Shown here: positions 6,924 to 15,615 of the stretch, one piece after another | Layout of the letters: each line of letters opens with the position of its first letter | Position numbering within the stretch: position 1 is the stretch's first letter | Assembly (NCBI RefSeq): GCF_029892565.1 | Contig: NZ_JARXVH010000001.1 | Location: forward strand, 1-64,000 | From: Streptomyces pseudovenezuelae | GTDB lineage: Bacteria; Actinomycetota; Actinomycetes; Streptomycetales; Streptomycetaceae | Reading direction: 5' to 3' | DNA: 64,000 nt | Made by a program: the position numbers and the translations under genes | Notes under the pieces: model-generated | Database searches by the model: none | Told to the model about the DNA's origin: nothing | What the model saw: only the letters and a program-made list of their open reading frames with translations

Positions 6924-8020
6924 GTTCACATCTGGCGCACGGCCTGGGCACCGAGCCGGTCCGCCCCGACTGGGCGCCGCTGACGGACGCGGAGGTCACC
7001 GATGTCGTCGGCCCGGCGCGGGTGGTGTGGCGCAGCCCGCGCCCCCTGTCGGCGGCGGCCGTCGTGGAACGGGACGGGCGCCGCCTGTTCGTGAAACGGC
7101 ACCACGTCTGCGTACGCACGCTCGACGGGCTCGCGGAGGAGCACGCGTTCCTCGGCCATCTGCGAGAGCGGGGTGTGCCGGTGGTCGAGGTGCTGGACAC
7201 GGTGGCGCGCGGTGAGTGGACCTACGAGGTGCACTCGGCCGGAGTCGGTATCGATCTGTATCGGGACGCGCTGTCCTGGTCGCCGTTCCGGTCCGCCGCG
7301 CACGCGCGTGCGGCCGGCGAGGCGTTGGCCCGACTCCACCTCTCGGCGGCGGGCTTCGACGCACCTCGCCGTCAAGTGCAGCCGCTCGTCGCGTCGTTCA
7401 CGGTGTTCGCGGCCGACGACCCGACGGCGGCACTGGACCGGTATGTGTCCGAGCGTCCCCAACTTGCCGTCGCGCTAAGGGACTTCCCCTGGCGCGAGGA
7501 CACGCGCCGCGCCCTGCTCCCCCTCTACGAACGCCTGTCTCCCCACCTCACGGGACTCACCCCGCTCTGGACCCACAACGACTGGCACGCCTCCAACCTC
7601 CTCTGGGACGAGGCCGGTCGGGTCTCCACCGTCCTGGACTTCGGCATGAGCGACCGCACGACCGCCGTGCACGACCTGGCCACGGCGATCGAACGCAACA
7701 CCGTCCAGTGGCTGCGGCCCGACCGCCCGGTCCGCGAGGCCGACGCCGTCGCCCTCCTCGACGGCTACCAGTCCGTACGGCCGCTCACTCCCGCCGAGTC
7801 GGCAGCACTGCCGGAGCTACTGCCGCTCGTGCACGCCGAGTTCGCCCTCTCCGAGCTGGGCTACTTCCACGGCGTCACCCGGTCCGCGGAGAACTCCCGT
7901 CTGGCGTACGACTATTACGTCGGCCACGCGGAGTGGTTCGCCGGTGCGGATGGCCGGCGGCTTCTCGACGTCGTCGCCTCCGCCGTCCGCCCCGCAGTTC
8001 AACGGGGCCTGCCGATATAG
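6920..8020 (+). CDS. APH-family phosphotransferase (thiamine/choline-kinase-like)
   Basis: A 366-aa aminoglycoside/choline phosphotransferase-fold kinase. The catalytic Brenner-type motif is HNDWHASN near residue 216 (WTHNDWHASNLLWD) and the metal-binding motif is DFGMSD about 20 residues later. The GTG start at 6920 overlaps the stop of the ABC ATPase (GTGA), so the two are translationally coupled and belong to the riboswitch operon. In that context a salvage kinase for thiamine or an HMP-like alcohol is the best guess. Antibiotic phosphorylation is less likely, but the substrate cannot be read from sequence. The coding sequence is intact, unlike the two genes before it. Confidence 0.75.
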   Translation: MSSHLAHGLGTEPVRPDWAPLTDAEVTDVVGPARVVWRSPRPLSAAAVVERDGRRLFVKRHHVCVRTLDGLAEEHAFLGHLRERGVPVVEVLDTVARGEWTYEVHSAGVGIDLYRDALSWSPFRSAAHARAAGEALARLHLSAAGFDAPRRQVQPLVASFTVFAADDPTAALDRYVSERPQLAVALRDFPWREDTRRALLPLYERLSPHLTGLTPLWTHNDWHASNLLWDEAGRVSTVLDFGMSDRTTAVHDLATAIERNTVQWLRPDRPVREADAVALLDGYQSVRPLTPAESAALPELLPLVHAEFALSELGYFHGVTRSAENSRLAYDYYVGHAEWFAGADGRRLLDVVASAVRPAVQRGLPI

Positions 8021-8088
8021 GACAGGAACCGACCTACTCCGCTCCTATCGTTCCCGACGACAGCCAGTACGAGTGGAGGGACCGCGAT

Positions 8089-8622
8089 ATGTCCGAGCAG
8101 GCCGGCGTCACGCCGCAGGGATACACCACCGTTGCGCCCTGGGTCGTCACCGACGACACCGGGTCCTTCCTCGACTTCGTCGCCGAGGCCTTCGGGGGTG
8201 TGGAGCTCGCGCGGGTCGCGACCGAGGACGGGCTGATCGGACACGGTGAGATCCGCGTCGGCGACACCGTGGTGCTGGCCTTCGACCGGCGTGCGAACTG
8301 GCCGGTCATGCCCAGCCTGCTGCGCGTGTTCGTCACCGACGCGGACGAGGCGTTCTCCGGGGCCGTCGCAGCCGGCGGCAGCGTGGTGACGCCTGTGGCC
8401 GACGATGCCTTCGGGACGCGCGGCGGGCGGGTCAAGGACCCCTTCGGCAACATCTGGTGGGTGGTCAGCCTTGTCGAGGACGTGTCCGAGGACGAGATGT
8501 GGAAGCGGCTGCGGGACCCGGGCTACGCCGAGATCATGCGCGTGGCCCAGGAGACGCTGGACGCCGAGCTCAGCGGTCGGCGCGACGGGCGCAGCAGCGC
8601 GCCCGTCGGGCCGACCGGCTGA
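8089..8622 (+). CDS. VOC (glyoxalase/bleomycin-resistance fold) protein
   Basis: A 177-aa member of the vicinal-oxygen-chelate superfamily of the PhnB/YdeM-like type. It opens TVAPWVVTDDTGSFLDFVAEAFGGVELAR, has the strand pair LRVFVTDADEAFSGAVAAGG, and ends the fold with VKDPFGNIWWVVS. Such proteins can be isomerases, dioxygenases or drug binders; nothing here fixes the reaction. The ATG at 8089 follows a GGAGGG ribosome site. It is a single gene downstream of the thiamine operon and convergent with the monooxygenase block. Confidence 0.8.
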   Translation: MSEQAGVTPQGYTTVAPWVVTDDTGSFLDFVAEAFGGVELARVATEDGLIGHGEIRVGDTVVLAFDRRANWPVMPSLLRVFVTDADEAFSGAVAAGGSVVTPVADDAFGTRGGRVKDPFGNIWWVVSLVEDVSEDEMWKRLRDPGYAEIMRVAQETLDAELSGRRDGRSSAPVGPTG

Positions 8623-8635
8623 CTCGCTGGTCCAC

Positions 8636-8665
8636 TAGTCCACAGACCGTTAGTCCACAGACCGT
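8636..8665. repeat. Two tandem copies of TAGTCCACAGACCGT
   Basis: A 15-bp unit occurs twice head to tail (8636-8650, 8651-8665) in the short gap between convergent genes. It is probably a local duplication; it does not form a clear terminator stem. Confidence 0.6.
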
Positions 8666-8675
8666 GCCTTGCGGC

Positions 8676-9800
8676 TCAACGCCGGCGCCACTCCTCCGCC
8701 AGCAGCTCGTACGACCGCACCCGGTCCGCGTGGTCGTGGGTGATCGTCGTGATGAGCAACTCGTCGGCGCCGGTGGCCTCTTGGAGCTGTTCCAGTTGGT
8801 CGGCCACCCGGCCGGGCGAGCCGACGAACTGGGTGTCGAGGCGGTCCTGGACCAGTTCGCGGTCCTCCTCCGTCCACGCGTGCGTGCGGGCTTCCTCCGA
8901 AGTCGGGAACTCGATGGCGCCCTCGGCGGAACGGATGCTGCGGACCCAGAGGCCGTAGCCGGTGGCGAGTTCGCGGGCGGTGGCGTCGTCCTCGGCGACG
9001 ACGACGTCCGCGGAGACGCTGATGTGGGGTTTGTCGAGGTGGTCGGAGGGCTGGAAGTGGGCGCGGTAGCCGTCCACCGCCTCCAGGACCGTGGCGGGGC
9101 TGACGTGGTAGTTCGCGGCGAAGCGCAGGCCCCGGGCGCCCGCGACCTCGGCGCTCTGGCCGCCGCTGCTGCCCAGGATCCACAGCTCCACGTCGGCACC
9201 CTCGCCCGGCACGACGTGCGCCTCGACGCCCTCCGGGGAACGGTAGGTGCCGGCCAGCAGGGCGAGGATGTCGTCGATCTGCTCGGCGTAGTCCTGGGAT
9301 TCGGCGCCCGGCAGCAGGAGCAGCTTGCGTTGCAGGGCGATGCGGGGTGAGCCGAGGAGTCGTTCGAAGGAGAAGCGGGGCGGGATGAGCAGGCCGTTGG
9401 GGGCGCGCCCGTCGACTACGGGCGTGACCGTCGGGCCGGTGGGCCGCTCCCCCGGCGGACGGCCGCCCGAGCGGCCCAGGCCCAGGTCGAAGCGGCCCGG
9501 GTGCAGCGCGTCGATCAGCCCGAACTCCTCCACCGTCGACAGCGCGGTGCGGTGCCCGAGTTGTACGGCGCCGGAGCCGAGACGGATCGTGGAGGTGGCT
9601 GCGGCGGTCAGGGCCAGGACCACCGCCGGGGAGGTGCCCGCGACGCCGGGGTTGAGGTGGTGCTCGGCGAACCAGTAGCGGGCGTAGCCGAGGCGTTCGG
9701 CGTGCCCGGCCAGGTCGATGGAGTTGCGCAGGGCGTCGGCGGCGGTCGAACCGGATGAGATCGGGACCAGGTCGAGGACGCCGAGGGGGATGTCAGACAC
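8676..9800 (-). CDS. LLM class flavin-dependent oxidoreductase (MsnO8-like)
   Basis: A 374-aa luciferase-like (LLM) TIM-barrel oxidoreductase of the single-component MsnO8-like subgroup. The N-terminal LGVLDLVPISSGSTAADALRN, then YARYWFAEHHLNPGVAGTSP and LGSGAVQLGHRTALSTVEEFG, are family blocks. These enzymes use FMNH2 and O2 on small organic substrates. The start is a GTG whose frame overlaps the upstream gene by 8 bases, so it is the last gene of the minus-strand operon running down from 13.5 kb. Its partners suggest a role in organosulfur use. True bacterial luciferase partners are absent. Confidence 0.85.
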   Translation of the reverse strand: MSDIPLGVLDLVPISSGSTAADALRNSIDLAGHAERLGYARYWFAEHHLNPGVAGTSPAVVLALTAAATSTIRLGSGAVQLGHRTALSTVEEFGLIDALHPGRFDLGLGRSGGRPPGERPTGPTVTPVVDGRAPNGLLIPPRFSFERLLGSPRIALQRKLLLLPGAESQDYAEQIDDILALLAGTYRSPEGVEAHVVPGEGADVELWILGSSGGQSAEVAGARGLRFAANYHVSPATVLEAVDGYRAHFQPSDHLDKPHISVSADVVVAEDDATARELATGYGLWVRSIRSAEGAIEFPTSEEARTHAWTEEDRELVQDRLDTQFVGSPGRVADQLEQLQEATGADELLITTITHDHADRVRSYELLAEEWRRR

Positions 9801-10887
9801 GGGCCGGCTCCTCGCTGCTGGCCGGCCGCGTCGGGAGGACCGGGCCCCAGTCGAACGGCGGGTCGGGGATGTCCTTGCGCAGGACCGGGGCGACCGCCGA
9901 CTGGAAGAGTTCGAGCGAGTCCCGGTGCCGGGCGTCGGACAGACCGCTCGCGTCCGCGTGCAGGTGGACCACCGTGTGCCCGAACTGCTCGTGATAGCGG
10001 TGCACTTTGTCGATGACCTGCTGCGGGCTGCCGATCAGGGCCGAACTGCGCTCGACGTAGTCCTCCAGGGTCTCGAAGACCACGGGCAGGCCCGCCTGCC
10101 TGAAGAAGGCCAGGTTGGACTCGAAGATCGGCCGGTACGCGGCCAACGCCTCCTGCGAGGTGGGCGCGACATGGACGCCCGCCGTGCCGGCGCCGATCGC
10201 GATGTCCGCCGGATCGTGGCCGTAGTGCTCCCAGCGCTCGCGGTAGTGGCGGATCAACTCGGCATACGGCTCAATGGGGTTGGTGACGTTCGCCGAGAAC
10301 AGTGGGTCGCCGTAGCGGGCGGCGAGGTCCACCGACTCCTTGCTGGTCGCGCTGCCGTGCCAGACCCGGACCGGCCGCTGGTACGGCCGCGGCCACACCT
10401 CGGCGTCCTGGAGCGGCGGGCGGAAGCGGGTCGCCGCCGTCACCCTGTCCTGCCGCCAGATCTGCCGGAACACCTCGTAGCTCTCGGCGTTGCGGTCCCA
10501 CTGGTCCTCGGGCGTGACCTGGAACAGGTCTCGCTGGGCGGCGCCGTTGCCCTTGCCGATGATCAGGTCCAGGCGGCCGTTGGAGAGGTGGTCGAGGGTC
10601 GCGTAGTCCTCGTAGGCCCGGACCGGATCCAGCAGGCTGAGGGTCGTGACTGCTGTGAACAGGCGGATCCGCTTGGTCAGTGCGGCCACATGGCTGAGTA
10701 CGACGGTCGGGGACGACGAGATGAACGGGCGCTCGTGCCGCTCCCCCACCCCGAAGCCGTCGAAGCCCAACTCCTCGGCGAGCAGCGCGTTGTCGAGTAC
10801 CTCGCGGAACCGCTCATGCGTTGGTTTCAGCACCCCGGTGACCGGGTCGGGGCGGTGCACGATCAGCGTGATCGCGAGGAACTTCAC
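9793..10887 (-). CDS. LLM class flavin-dependent oxidoreductase
   Basis: A 364-aa LLM-family FMN-dependent monooxygenase (MKFLAITLIVHRPDPVTG at the start; FGVGERHERPFISSSPTVVLSHVA; LDLIIGKGNGAAQRDLF). The start is GTG 10887, overlapping the stop of the upstream monooxygenase gene by four bases (GTGA); its own end overlaps the next gene by 8. This tight coupling implies all four LLM genes are made together. Known relatives oxidise alkanesulfonates, sulfones, nitriloacetate or carboxylic acids; the substrate here is unassigned. Confidence 0.87.
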   Translation of the reverse strand: MKFLAITLIVHRPDPVTGVLKPTHERFREVLDNALLAEELGFDGFGVGERHERPFISSSPTVVLSHVAALTKRIRLFTAVTTLSLLDPVRAYEDYATLDHLSNGRLDLIIGKGNGAAQRDLFQVTPEDQWDRNAESYEVFRQIWRQDRVTAATRFRPPLQDAEVWPRPYQRPVRVWHGSATSKESVDLAARYGDPLFSANVTNPIEPYAELIRHYRERWEHYGHDPADIAIGAGTAGVHVAPTSQEALAAYRPIFESNLAFFRQAGLPVVFETLEDYVERSSALIGSPQQVIDKVHRYHEQFGHTVVHLHADASGLSDARHRDSLELFQSAVAPVLRKDIPDPPFDWGPVLPTRPASSEEPARV

Positions 10888-12257
10888 GAGGCCACCCGCT
10901 CGCCCGCCGCCTCGTCCGGGTGGGCGAGACCGAGCTGGTGACGGAGGGTCGGACCCTCGTACTCCGTGCGGAACACGCCCTGTTCCTGGAGGAGCGGGAC
11001 GACCTTGTCGGCGAAGATGTCGAGGCCGCTCGGGGTGATGTGCGGGACGAGGATGAAGCCGTCGCTGGCGTCGGTCTGCACGTACTCGTTGATGGTCCTG
11101 GCGACCGTCTCCGGGGAGCCGATGAAGTTCTGCCGGTTGCCGGTCTCGATGACGAGGTCGCGGATGGACCAGTTGTTGGCGGCGGCCAGCTCGCGCCACT
11201 CACGGGCGGTGGCCAGCGGGTCCCGGTACATCCGTACCTGGGCACGGCCCTTGGAGATGTGGTTGTCGCCGAGGTCGGGATCGATGTCGGGCAGCGGACC
11301 TTCCGGGTCGTACGAGGACAGGTCCCGGTTCCAGACGAACTCCAGGTGCTTGATGGCGGTGGCGCCGCTGACCTGCTGGCGGCGCACCTCCTTCGCCAGT
11401 ACCTCCGCCTCGGCGTCGGTGTCGGCGAGGACGAAGCTCGCGGCGGGCAGGATCAGCAACTCGTCATGGCGGCGGCCGTACTTGGCGAGACGGTTCTTGA
11501 CGTCGGTGTAGAAGGCCCGGCCCTCCTTCAGCTGGGCGTACCGGCTGAAGATGGCGTCGGCGGAGGAGGCGGCGAACTCGCGGCCCTCGTCGGAGTCGCC
11601 GGCCTGGAAGATGACCGGGCGGCCCTGCGGGGAGCGCGGGACGTTGAACTGGCCCTGGATGTCGAAGTGTTGCCCGCTGTGCACGAAGGCGCCGGCCTTC
11701 GCGTCCCGCAGGAAGGTGCCGCTCGCCTGGTCGGCGACGATCTCGTCACCGTGCCACGAGTCGAAGAGTTCGTTCGTCGTGGCGAGGAACTCCTTGGCGC
11801 GGGAGTACCGCTCGTCCTGCGGCAAAAAGCCGCCGCGCCGGAAGTTCTCGCCGGTGAAGGCGTCCCAGGAGGTGACGACGTTCCACGCGGACCGGCCGCC
11901 GGAGAGGTGGTCGAGGCTGGCGAACTGGCGGGCCACCTCGTAGGGCTCGTTGAAGGTGGAGTTGATGGTGCCGGTGAGGCCCAGGTGCTCGGTGACGGCG
12001 GCGAGCGCGGCCAGCACGGTGAACGTGTCGGGGCGGCCGACGACGTCCAAGTCGTAGATCTTGCCGCCCTGTTCGCGCAGGCGGAGCCCTTCGGCGAGGA
12101 ACAGGAAGTCGAACTTGGCGCGTTCGGCTGTCTGCGCGAAGTGGACGAAGGAGCTGAACTCGATGTGGCTGCCGGCCTTGGGGTCGCTCCACACGGTGGT
12201 GTTGTTGACGCCCGGGAAGTGCGCGGCCAGGTGGATCTGCTTCAGCGGCTTGCTCAT
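10884..12257 (-). CDS. NtaA/DmoA-family FMN-dependent monooxygenase
   Basis: A 457-aa monooxygenase of the NtaA/SnaA/DszA family. Diagnostic stretches are HIEFSSFVHFAQTAERAKFD, STFNEPYEVARQFASLDHLS, SAWNVVTSWDAFTGENF and RPVIFQAGDSDEGREFA. Members need a separate flavin reductase and act on dimethyl sulfide, sulfones, EDTA or nitrilotriacetate. I start at ATG 12257 (MSKPLKQIHLAAHFPG); a longer reading to 12293 adds proline-rich residues. It is the second gene of the LLM operon, 22 bases after the previous stop. No flavin reductase gene is visible in the window. Context favours organosulfur oxidation (inference). Confidence 0.88.
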   Translation of the reverse strand: MSKPLKQIHLAAHFPGVNNTTVWSDPKAGSHIEFSSFVHFAQTAERAKFDFLFLAEGLRLREQGGKIYDLDVVGRPDTFTVLAALAAVTEHLGLTGTINSTFNEPYEVARQFASLDHLSGGRSAWNVVTSWDAFTGENFRRGGFLPQDERYSRAKEFLATTNELFDSWHGDEIVADQASGTFLRDAKAGAFVHSGQHFDIQGQFNVPRSPQGRPVIFQAGDSDEGREFAASSADAIFSRYAQLKEGRAFYTDVKNRLAKYGRRHDELLILPAASFVLADTDAEAEVLAKEVRRQQVSGATAIKHLEFVWNRDLSSYDPEGPLPDIDPDLGDNHISKGRAQVRMYRDPLATAREWRELAAANNWSIRDLVIETGNRQNFIGSPETVARTINEYVQTDASDGFILVPHITPSGLDIFADKVVPLLQEQGVFRTEYEGPTLRHQLGLAHPDEAAGERVAS

Positions 12258-12279
12258 GGGTGCGGTCGGTCCTTCCGGC

Positions 12280-13488
12280 TCAGGCGGCGGCATAGCGGTT
12301 GGCGGGGCGGGCGAGGCCCAGCAGGCCGCGCAGGGTGTCGGCCTCGTAGGCGGTGCGGAAGGCGCCGCGGCGCTGGAGTTCGGGGACCAGGCCGCCGGTG
12401 ATGGCGGGCAGGTCGTGGCCGAGTACGGCGGGGCGCAGCCGGAAGCCGGTCAGGCCCTCGGCCGCCAACTCCTGGAGCAGGTCGGCGAGTTGAGCGGGCG
12501 TACCGGCGAAGATGCGTGCGTCGCTCTCGTACGGCTCGCCCGCGAGGGCGTCCAGGCGTGCGCGTCGGTCCTCCGCGGCGGCCTGGACGTCGTCGAGGAA
12601 GACCACCAAGTCGCCGAAGACGTGGACCAGTTCGTCGGCGCGTCCGGCCGCCTCCTGTTCGGCCCGGATCTCCGCGACGATCGCGCGGGCCTCATCGGCG
12701 TCGTGCGGAGTGACGTAGCCGATGTCGGCCTGGCGGGCCACCAGCCGGTAGGGGACGGTCTGGTGCGCGAGGGAGGTGACGAGCGGCTGGCCCTGCGGCG
12801 GGCGCGGGGTGATGGAGGGGCCCTTGACGCTGAAGTGCGCGCCCTCGAAGTCGATGTAGTGCAGCTTGTCGCGGTCGACGAAGCGGCCGGTGGCGACATC
12901 CCGGATCTCCGCGTCGTCCTCCCAGCTGTCCCAGAGCCGGCGCACGACCTCGACGTAGTCGGCGGCCTCGTCGAAGAGGTCGGCGACCCGCTCCTGTCCT
13001 GCCGGGGTCCGCAGCTCCTCCAGGCTCAGCGGCGGGAGGGTGCGGCGGCCGAAGTGGTCGGCCTCGTGCGGGCGGGCGCTGATCTGCACGCGCAGGCCCG
13101 CGCGGCCTGTGCTCACGTAGTCGAGGGTGGCGATCGCCTTGGAGAGGTGGAACGGCTCCGTGTGCGTGGCGATCACGGTCGGCACCAGGCCGATGTGCCG
13201 GGTCAGGGGCGCGATGCGGGACGCGGTCAGTACGGCGTCCAGGCGGCCGCGGACCTGGTCGGTGCGGCCGTCCAGCTCTCCGTAGTGCGAGGACTGCAGG
13301 CCGAGGCCGTCCTCGAAGGTGACGAAGTCGAGCAGGCCGCGCTCGGCCTCGGCGACCAGGTCGGCCCAGTAGCCGGCGGTGAACAGGTCCCGGGGGCGGG
13401 CCACCTGCTCGCGCCAGGAGGCGGGGTGCCAGCCGGTGCCGTCGAGGGCCACGGCCAGATGCAGGTGGGAAGGGGAGGTCGATGACAC
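12280..13488 (-). CDS. LLM/NtaA-type FMN-dependent monooxygenase
   Basis: A 402-aa flavin-dependent monooxygenase of the LLM superfamily and first gene of the four-monooxygenase operon. It opens HLHLAVALDGTGWHP and carries FEDGLGLQSSH, LDYVSTGRAGLRVQISAR (the SxGRxxxN/Q segment) and PQGQPLVTSLAHQ. The start is GTG 13488. A 29-aa leader peptide begins 167 bases upstream on the same strand, so the operon is probably regulated through that leader. Downstream genes follow with gaps or overlaps of under 25 bases. The substrate is not known; sulfonate or sulfone breakdown for sulfur supply is the best inference. Confidence 0.86.
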   Translation of the reverse strand: MSSTSPSHLHLAVALDGTGWHPASWREQVARPRDLFTAGYWADLVAEAERGLLDFVTFEDGLGLQSSHYGELDGRTDQVRGRLDAVLTASRIAPLTRHIGLVPTVIATHTEPFHLSKAIATLDYVSTGRAGLRVQISARPHEADHFGRRTLPPLSLEELRTPAGQERVADLFDEAADYVEVVRRLWDSWEDDAEIRDVATGRFVDRDKLHYIDFEGAHFSVKGPSITPRPPQGQPLVTSLAHQTVPYRLVARQADIGYVTPHDADEARAIVAEIRAEQEAAGRADELVHVFGDLVVFLDDVQAAAEDRRARLDALAGEPYESDARIFAGTPAQLADLLQELAAEGLTGFRLRPAVLGHDLPAITGGLVPELQRRGAFRTAYEADTLRGLLGLARPANRYAAA

Positions 13489-13565
13489 GAGTGGGTGCCT
13501 TCCTGGAGGTCCGTACGAGATCGCCGGCCCATGGATACGGGCGCACGGCGGCTGGGGCAACGGGG

Positions 13566-13655
13566 TCAGGGGCGACAGAGCGCGCCGGCCACGCGCAGCA
13601 GATCGATGTGCTGCCGCGTGGTGAGACACACGTGAACGATGGACGCGCCACACAT
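13566..13655 (-). CDS. Putative leader peptide of monooxygenase operon
   Basis: A 29-aa peptide, MCGASIVHVC followed by LTTRQHIDLLRVAGALCRP. A strong GGAGGTGG ribosome site lies just before its ATG at 13655. The H-I-D-L-L-R-V-x-x-A-L-C-R core matches the cysteine-containing leader peptides that precede sulfur-related operons in Streptomyces. The extra cysteines at positions 2 and 10 would suit sensing of cysteine supply by ribosome pausing (inference). It lies upstream of the four-gene monooxygenase operon and after the GNAT gene. Confidence 0.75.
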   Translation of the reverse strand: MCGASIVHVCLTTRQHIDLLRVAGALCRP

Positions 13656-13702
13656 GTGCTCCACCTCCACGAAATCCGACTTCATAGGGGGCAACCGCAC
13701 GG

Positions 13703-14440
13703 CTATGCCGTTTCTTCCGGATCGGCGGCGGCAGTCGGCCCGGTGAACCGTACGAGCGAGAAGACCGTACGGGCGCGCAGCGTGAAGCCGATCGATTCGT
13801 ACAGCCGAATCGCGTTGGTGTTGCCTGCCGCGGCATGCAGGAAGGGCTGCTCGCCGCGTTCCTTGATGCCGGCGGCGACCGCGCGGACCAGGCGGGTGGC
13901 CAGGCCCCGGCCGCGGTGGGCGGGGTCGGTGCACACGGCGCTGATCTCGGTCCAGCCCGGCGGGTGGAGGCGTTCGCCCGCCAGGGCGACCAGCCGGCCC
14001 TCGTGGCGAATGCCCAGGTAGGTGCCCAGTTCGACGGTGCGGGGCAGGTAGGGGCCGGGTTCGGTGCGGGCGACCAGGTCGAGGATCTCGGGTACGTCGT
14101 CGGGGCCGAGGCGTACGGCCTCGGGGTCGGGTTCGGCCCACAGCCCCGTGTCGACGAGCTGGACGCCCTGGCCGGAGCGGACGATCTCCCAGCCGTCCCG
14201 GGCCTCGCCCACACCGCGTACCGCGGCGGTGCCGCCGGGGCCGACGAGAGTGGCCAGGTCGGCCCAGGCGCGCGGGTCGTCGTTGTCGGTGAGGGCGTGG
14301 AAGCCGGCCACGTCGGCGGGGTAGCGGGCGGCGCGGCCCACGCGCTCGGCGAAGCGGGCGTGCGGGCCGGTGAGCGCCGCCCAGGCCGGGTTGTCCAGGA
14401 CGTGGGACGTGGTGGTTTCGAGAGTGAAGGTGGAAGACAT
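13703..14440 (-). CDS. GNAT family N-acetyltransferase
   Basis: A 245-aa GCN5-related acetyltransferase of the FR47-like subgroup. The acetyl-CoA-binding core is AVCTDPAHRGRGLATRLVRAV near residue 165, followed by NAIRLYESIGF. The N-terminal ~100 residues form a less conserved half, as in double-GNAT proteins. The ATG start is 14440. It follows the amino-acid ABC binding protein by 80 bases and precedes the monooxygenase leader. Acetylation of amino acids or amines is likely, but no substrate is shown. Confidence 0.87.
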   Translation of the reverse strand: MSSTFTLETTTSHVLDNPAWAALTGPHARFAERVGRAARYPADVAGFHALTDNDDPRAWADLATLVGPGGTAAVRGVGEARDGWEIVRSGQGVQLVDTGLWAEPDPEAVRLGPDDVPEILDLVARTEPGPYLPRTVELGTYLGIRHEGRLVALAGERLHPPGWTEISAVCTDPAHRGRGLATRLVRAVAAGIKERGEQPFLHAAAGNTNAIRLYESIGFTLRARTVFSLVRFTGPTAAADPEETA

Positions 14441-14520
14441 CGGGTGACGGCTCCGGTACTGATCGCACGGGTCGGGGACCCCGCCGGGACGCGGCGGGGT
14501 CCTCTTGCCGAGAGGGTGGG

Positions 14521-15546
14521 TCAGGAGTTGTCGAGCGGCAGGCCGGGCGGGTTGACCTCGGACTTGGCGACGGCCTCGTTGGAGAGGTTCCAGGCGGCCA
14601 GCCACTTGGCGTACTGCCCGTTCTCGATCAGGTAGTTGATGGCGGCGGCGAGCGGCTTGGCGAGGCCGCTGTCCTTCTTCGCGGTGGCCGCGATGAGGCC
14701 CTGGAGGGAGGACCCTGCGCCGGAGTACGTGCCGGCGTCGCGGACCGCCTTGGCCGTGCCCTTGGTCTGGGTGACCTGGTAGGAGACCGAGGGGTTCGGG
14801 GCGAGGTAGGCGTCGATCTTGCCTGCGGCCAGCGCGAGGTAGGTGCTGTTGTTGTCCTGGAAGTACTTGATGGTGAGCTTCTTGCCCTCGGCGGCGAGCT
14901 TCTTCTTCCACTCCAGGAGGATCCGCTCCTGGTTGGTGCCCGCGCCCACGGCGACGGTCTTGCCGGCGAGGTTCTCGTAGTTCCCGTCGAAGTTCCACTT
15001 GCTGCTCGCCGACGCCGCGAAGCCGAGGTTGTCCTCCCGGTAGGAGGCGAACTCGTACTTCTGCTTGCGCTCCTCGGTGTCGGTCACGTTGGAGAAGGCG
15101 ACCTGGACCTTGCCGCTGTCCAGGCCGATGAAGAGGTTCTCCCAAGTGGAGTTCTTCAGCTCGGGCTTGAGACCGAGGACGGCGGCGACCAGCCGGCCGA
15201 TGTCGGTCTCCGAACCGGTGAGGGTCTTCTGGTCCGAGCCGACGTAGCCGAGCGGCGGGGAGCCGGCGGGCAGGAAGCCGACGCCGATCTCCAACTTGCC
15301 GCTCTTGGCTATGTCCTTGGGCAACTCGGCGCTGATCGACTTCACTTCGGAGACCTTGAGCGTGGTCTCCTTGGCGGCGCCGAGGGACAGGGCACCCACG
15401 GTGACCGAGCCGGCGGCGGCGCTGTCCGTCGTGGTGGCCGCGTCGCTGTCGCCTCCGCAGGCGGCGAGCCCGCCGGCGAGGGCGGCGACGACGGTGCCTG
15501 CGGTGAGGCCGCGAGTGAGTCTGCTGCGAAGGCTGAGGGGAGACAT
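14521..15546 (-). CDS. Amino-acid ABC transporter substrate-binding lipoprotein
   Basis: A 341-aa family-3 extracellular solute-binding protein. Residues 1-30 form a lipoprotein signal ending LAAC (Cys30). The mature part shows the type-3 fold: LEIGVGFLPAGSPPLGYVG, GSETDIGRLVAAVLGLK, and the hinge block AFSNVTDTEERKQKYEFA (compare the usual S.VTIT.ERxxxxxFS). It follows the ATPase gene by 69 bases in the same operon as the permease. With the leader peptide upstream and the monooxygenase genes downstream, cystine or another sulfur compound is a reasonable ligand (inference). It anchors to the outer face of the membrane. Confidence 0.9.
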   Translation of the reverse strand: MSPLSLRSRLTRGLTAGTVVAALAGGLAACGGDSDAATTTDSAAAGSVTVGALSLGAAKETTLKVSEVKSISAELPKDIAKSGKLEIGVGFLPAGSPPLGYVGSDQKTLTGSETDIGRLVAAVLGLKPELKNSTWENLFIGLDSGKVQVAFSNVTDTEERKQKYEFASYREDNLGFAASASSKWNFDGNYENLAGKTVAVGAGTNQERILLEWKKKLAAEGKKLTIKYFQDNNSTYLALAAGKIDAYLAPNPSVSYQVTQTKGTAKAVRDAGTYSGAGSSLQGLIAATAKKDSGLAKPLAAAINYLIENGQYAKWLAAWNLSNEAVAKSEVNPPGLPLDNS

Positions 15547-15615
15547 GGCTGTTCCTAGGTTCGGTGTTCGGGACTGAGGAGAATGGCGGGAGGTGACGGA
15601 AGACGACGGGGTGAC

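Noticed and set aside
6920..8020. Aminoglycoside resistance gene
   Set aside because: APH fold is present, but operon position under a thiamine-type riboswitch and a generic HNDWHASN motif do not support an antibiotic substrate.
10920..12401. 493-codon plus-strand frame opposite the NtaA-type monooxygenase
   Set aside because: Antisense shadow of a well-conserved enzyme gene; Val/Gly-rich product resembles no family.
8676..13488. Bioluminescence (lux) operon
   Set aside because: The proteins share only the luciferase-like fold; there is no LuxA/LuxB pair and no fatty-acid reductase.
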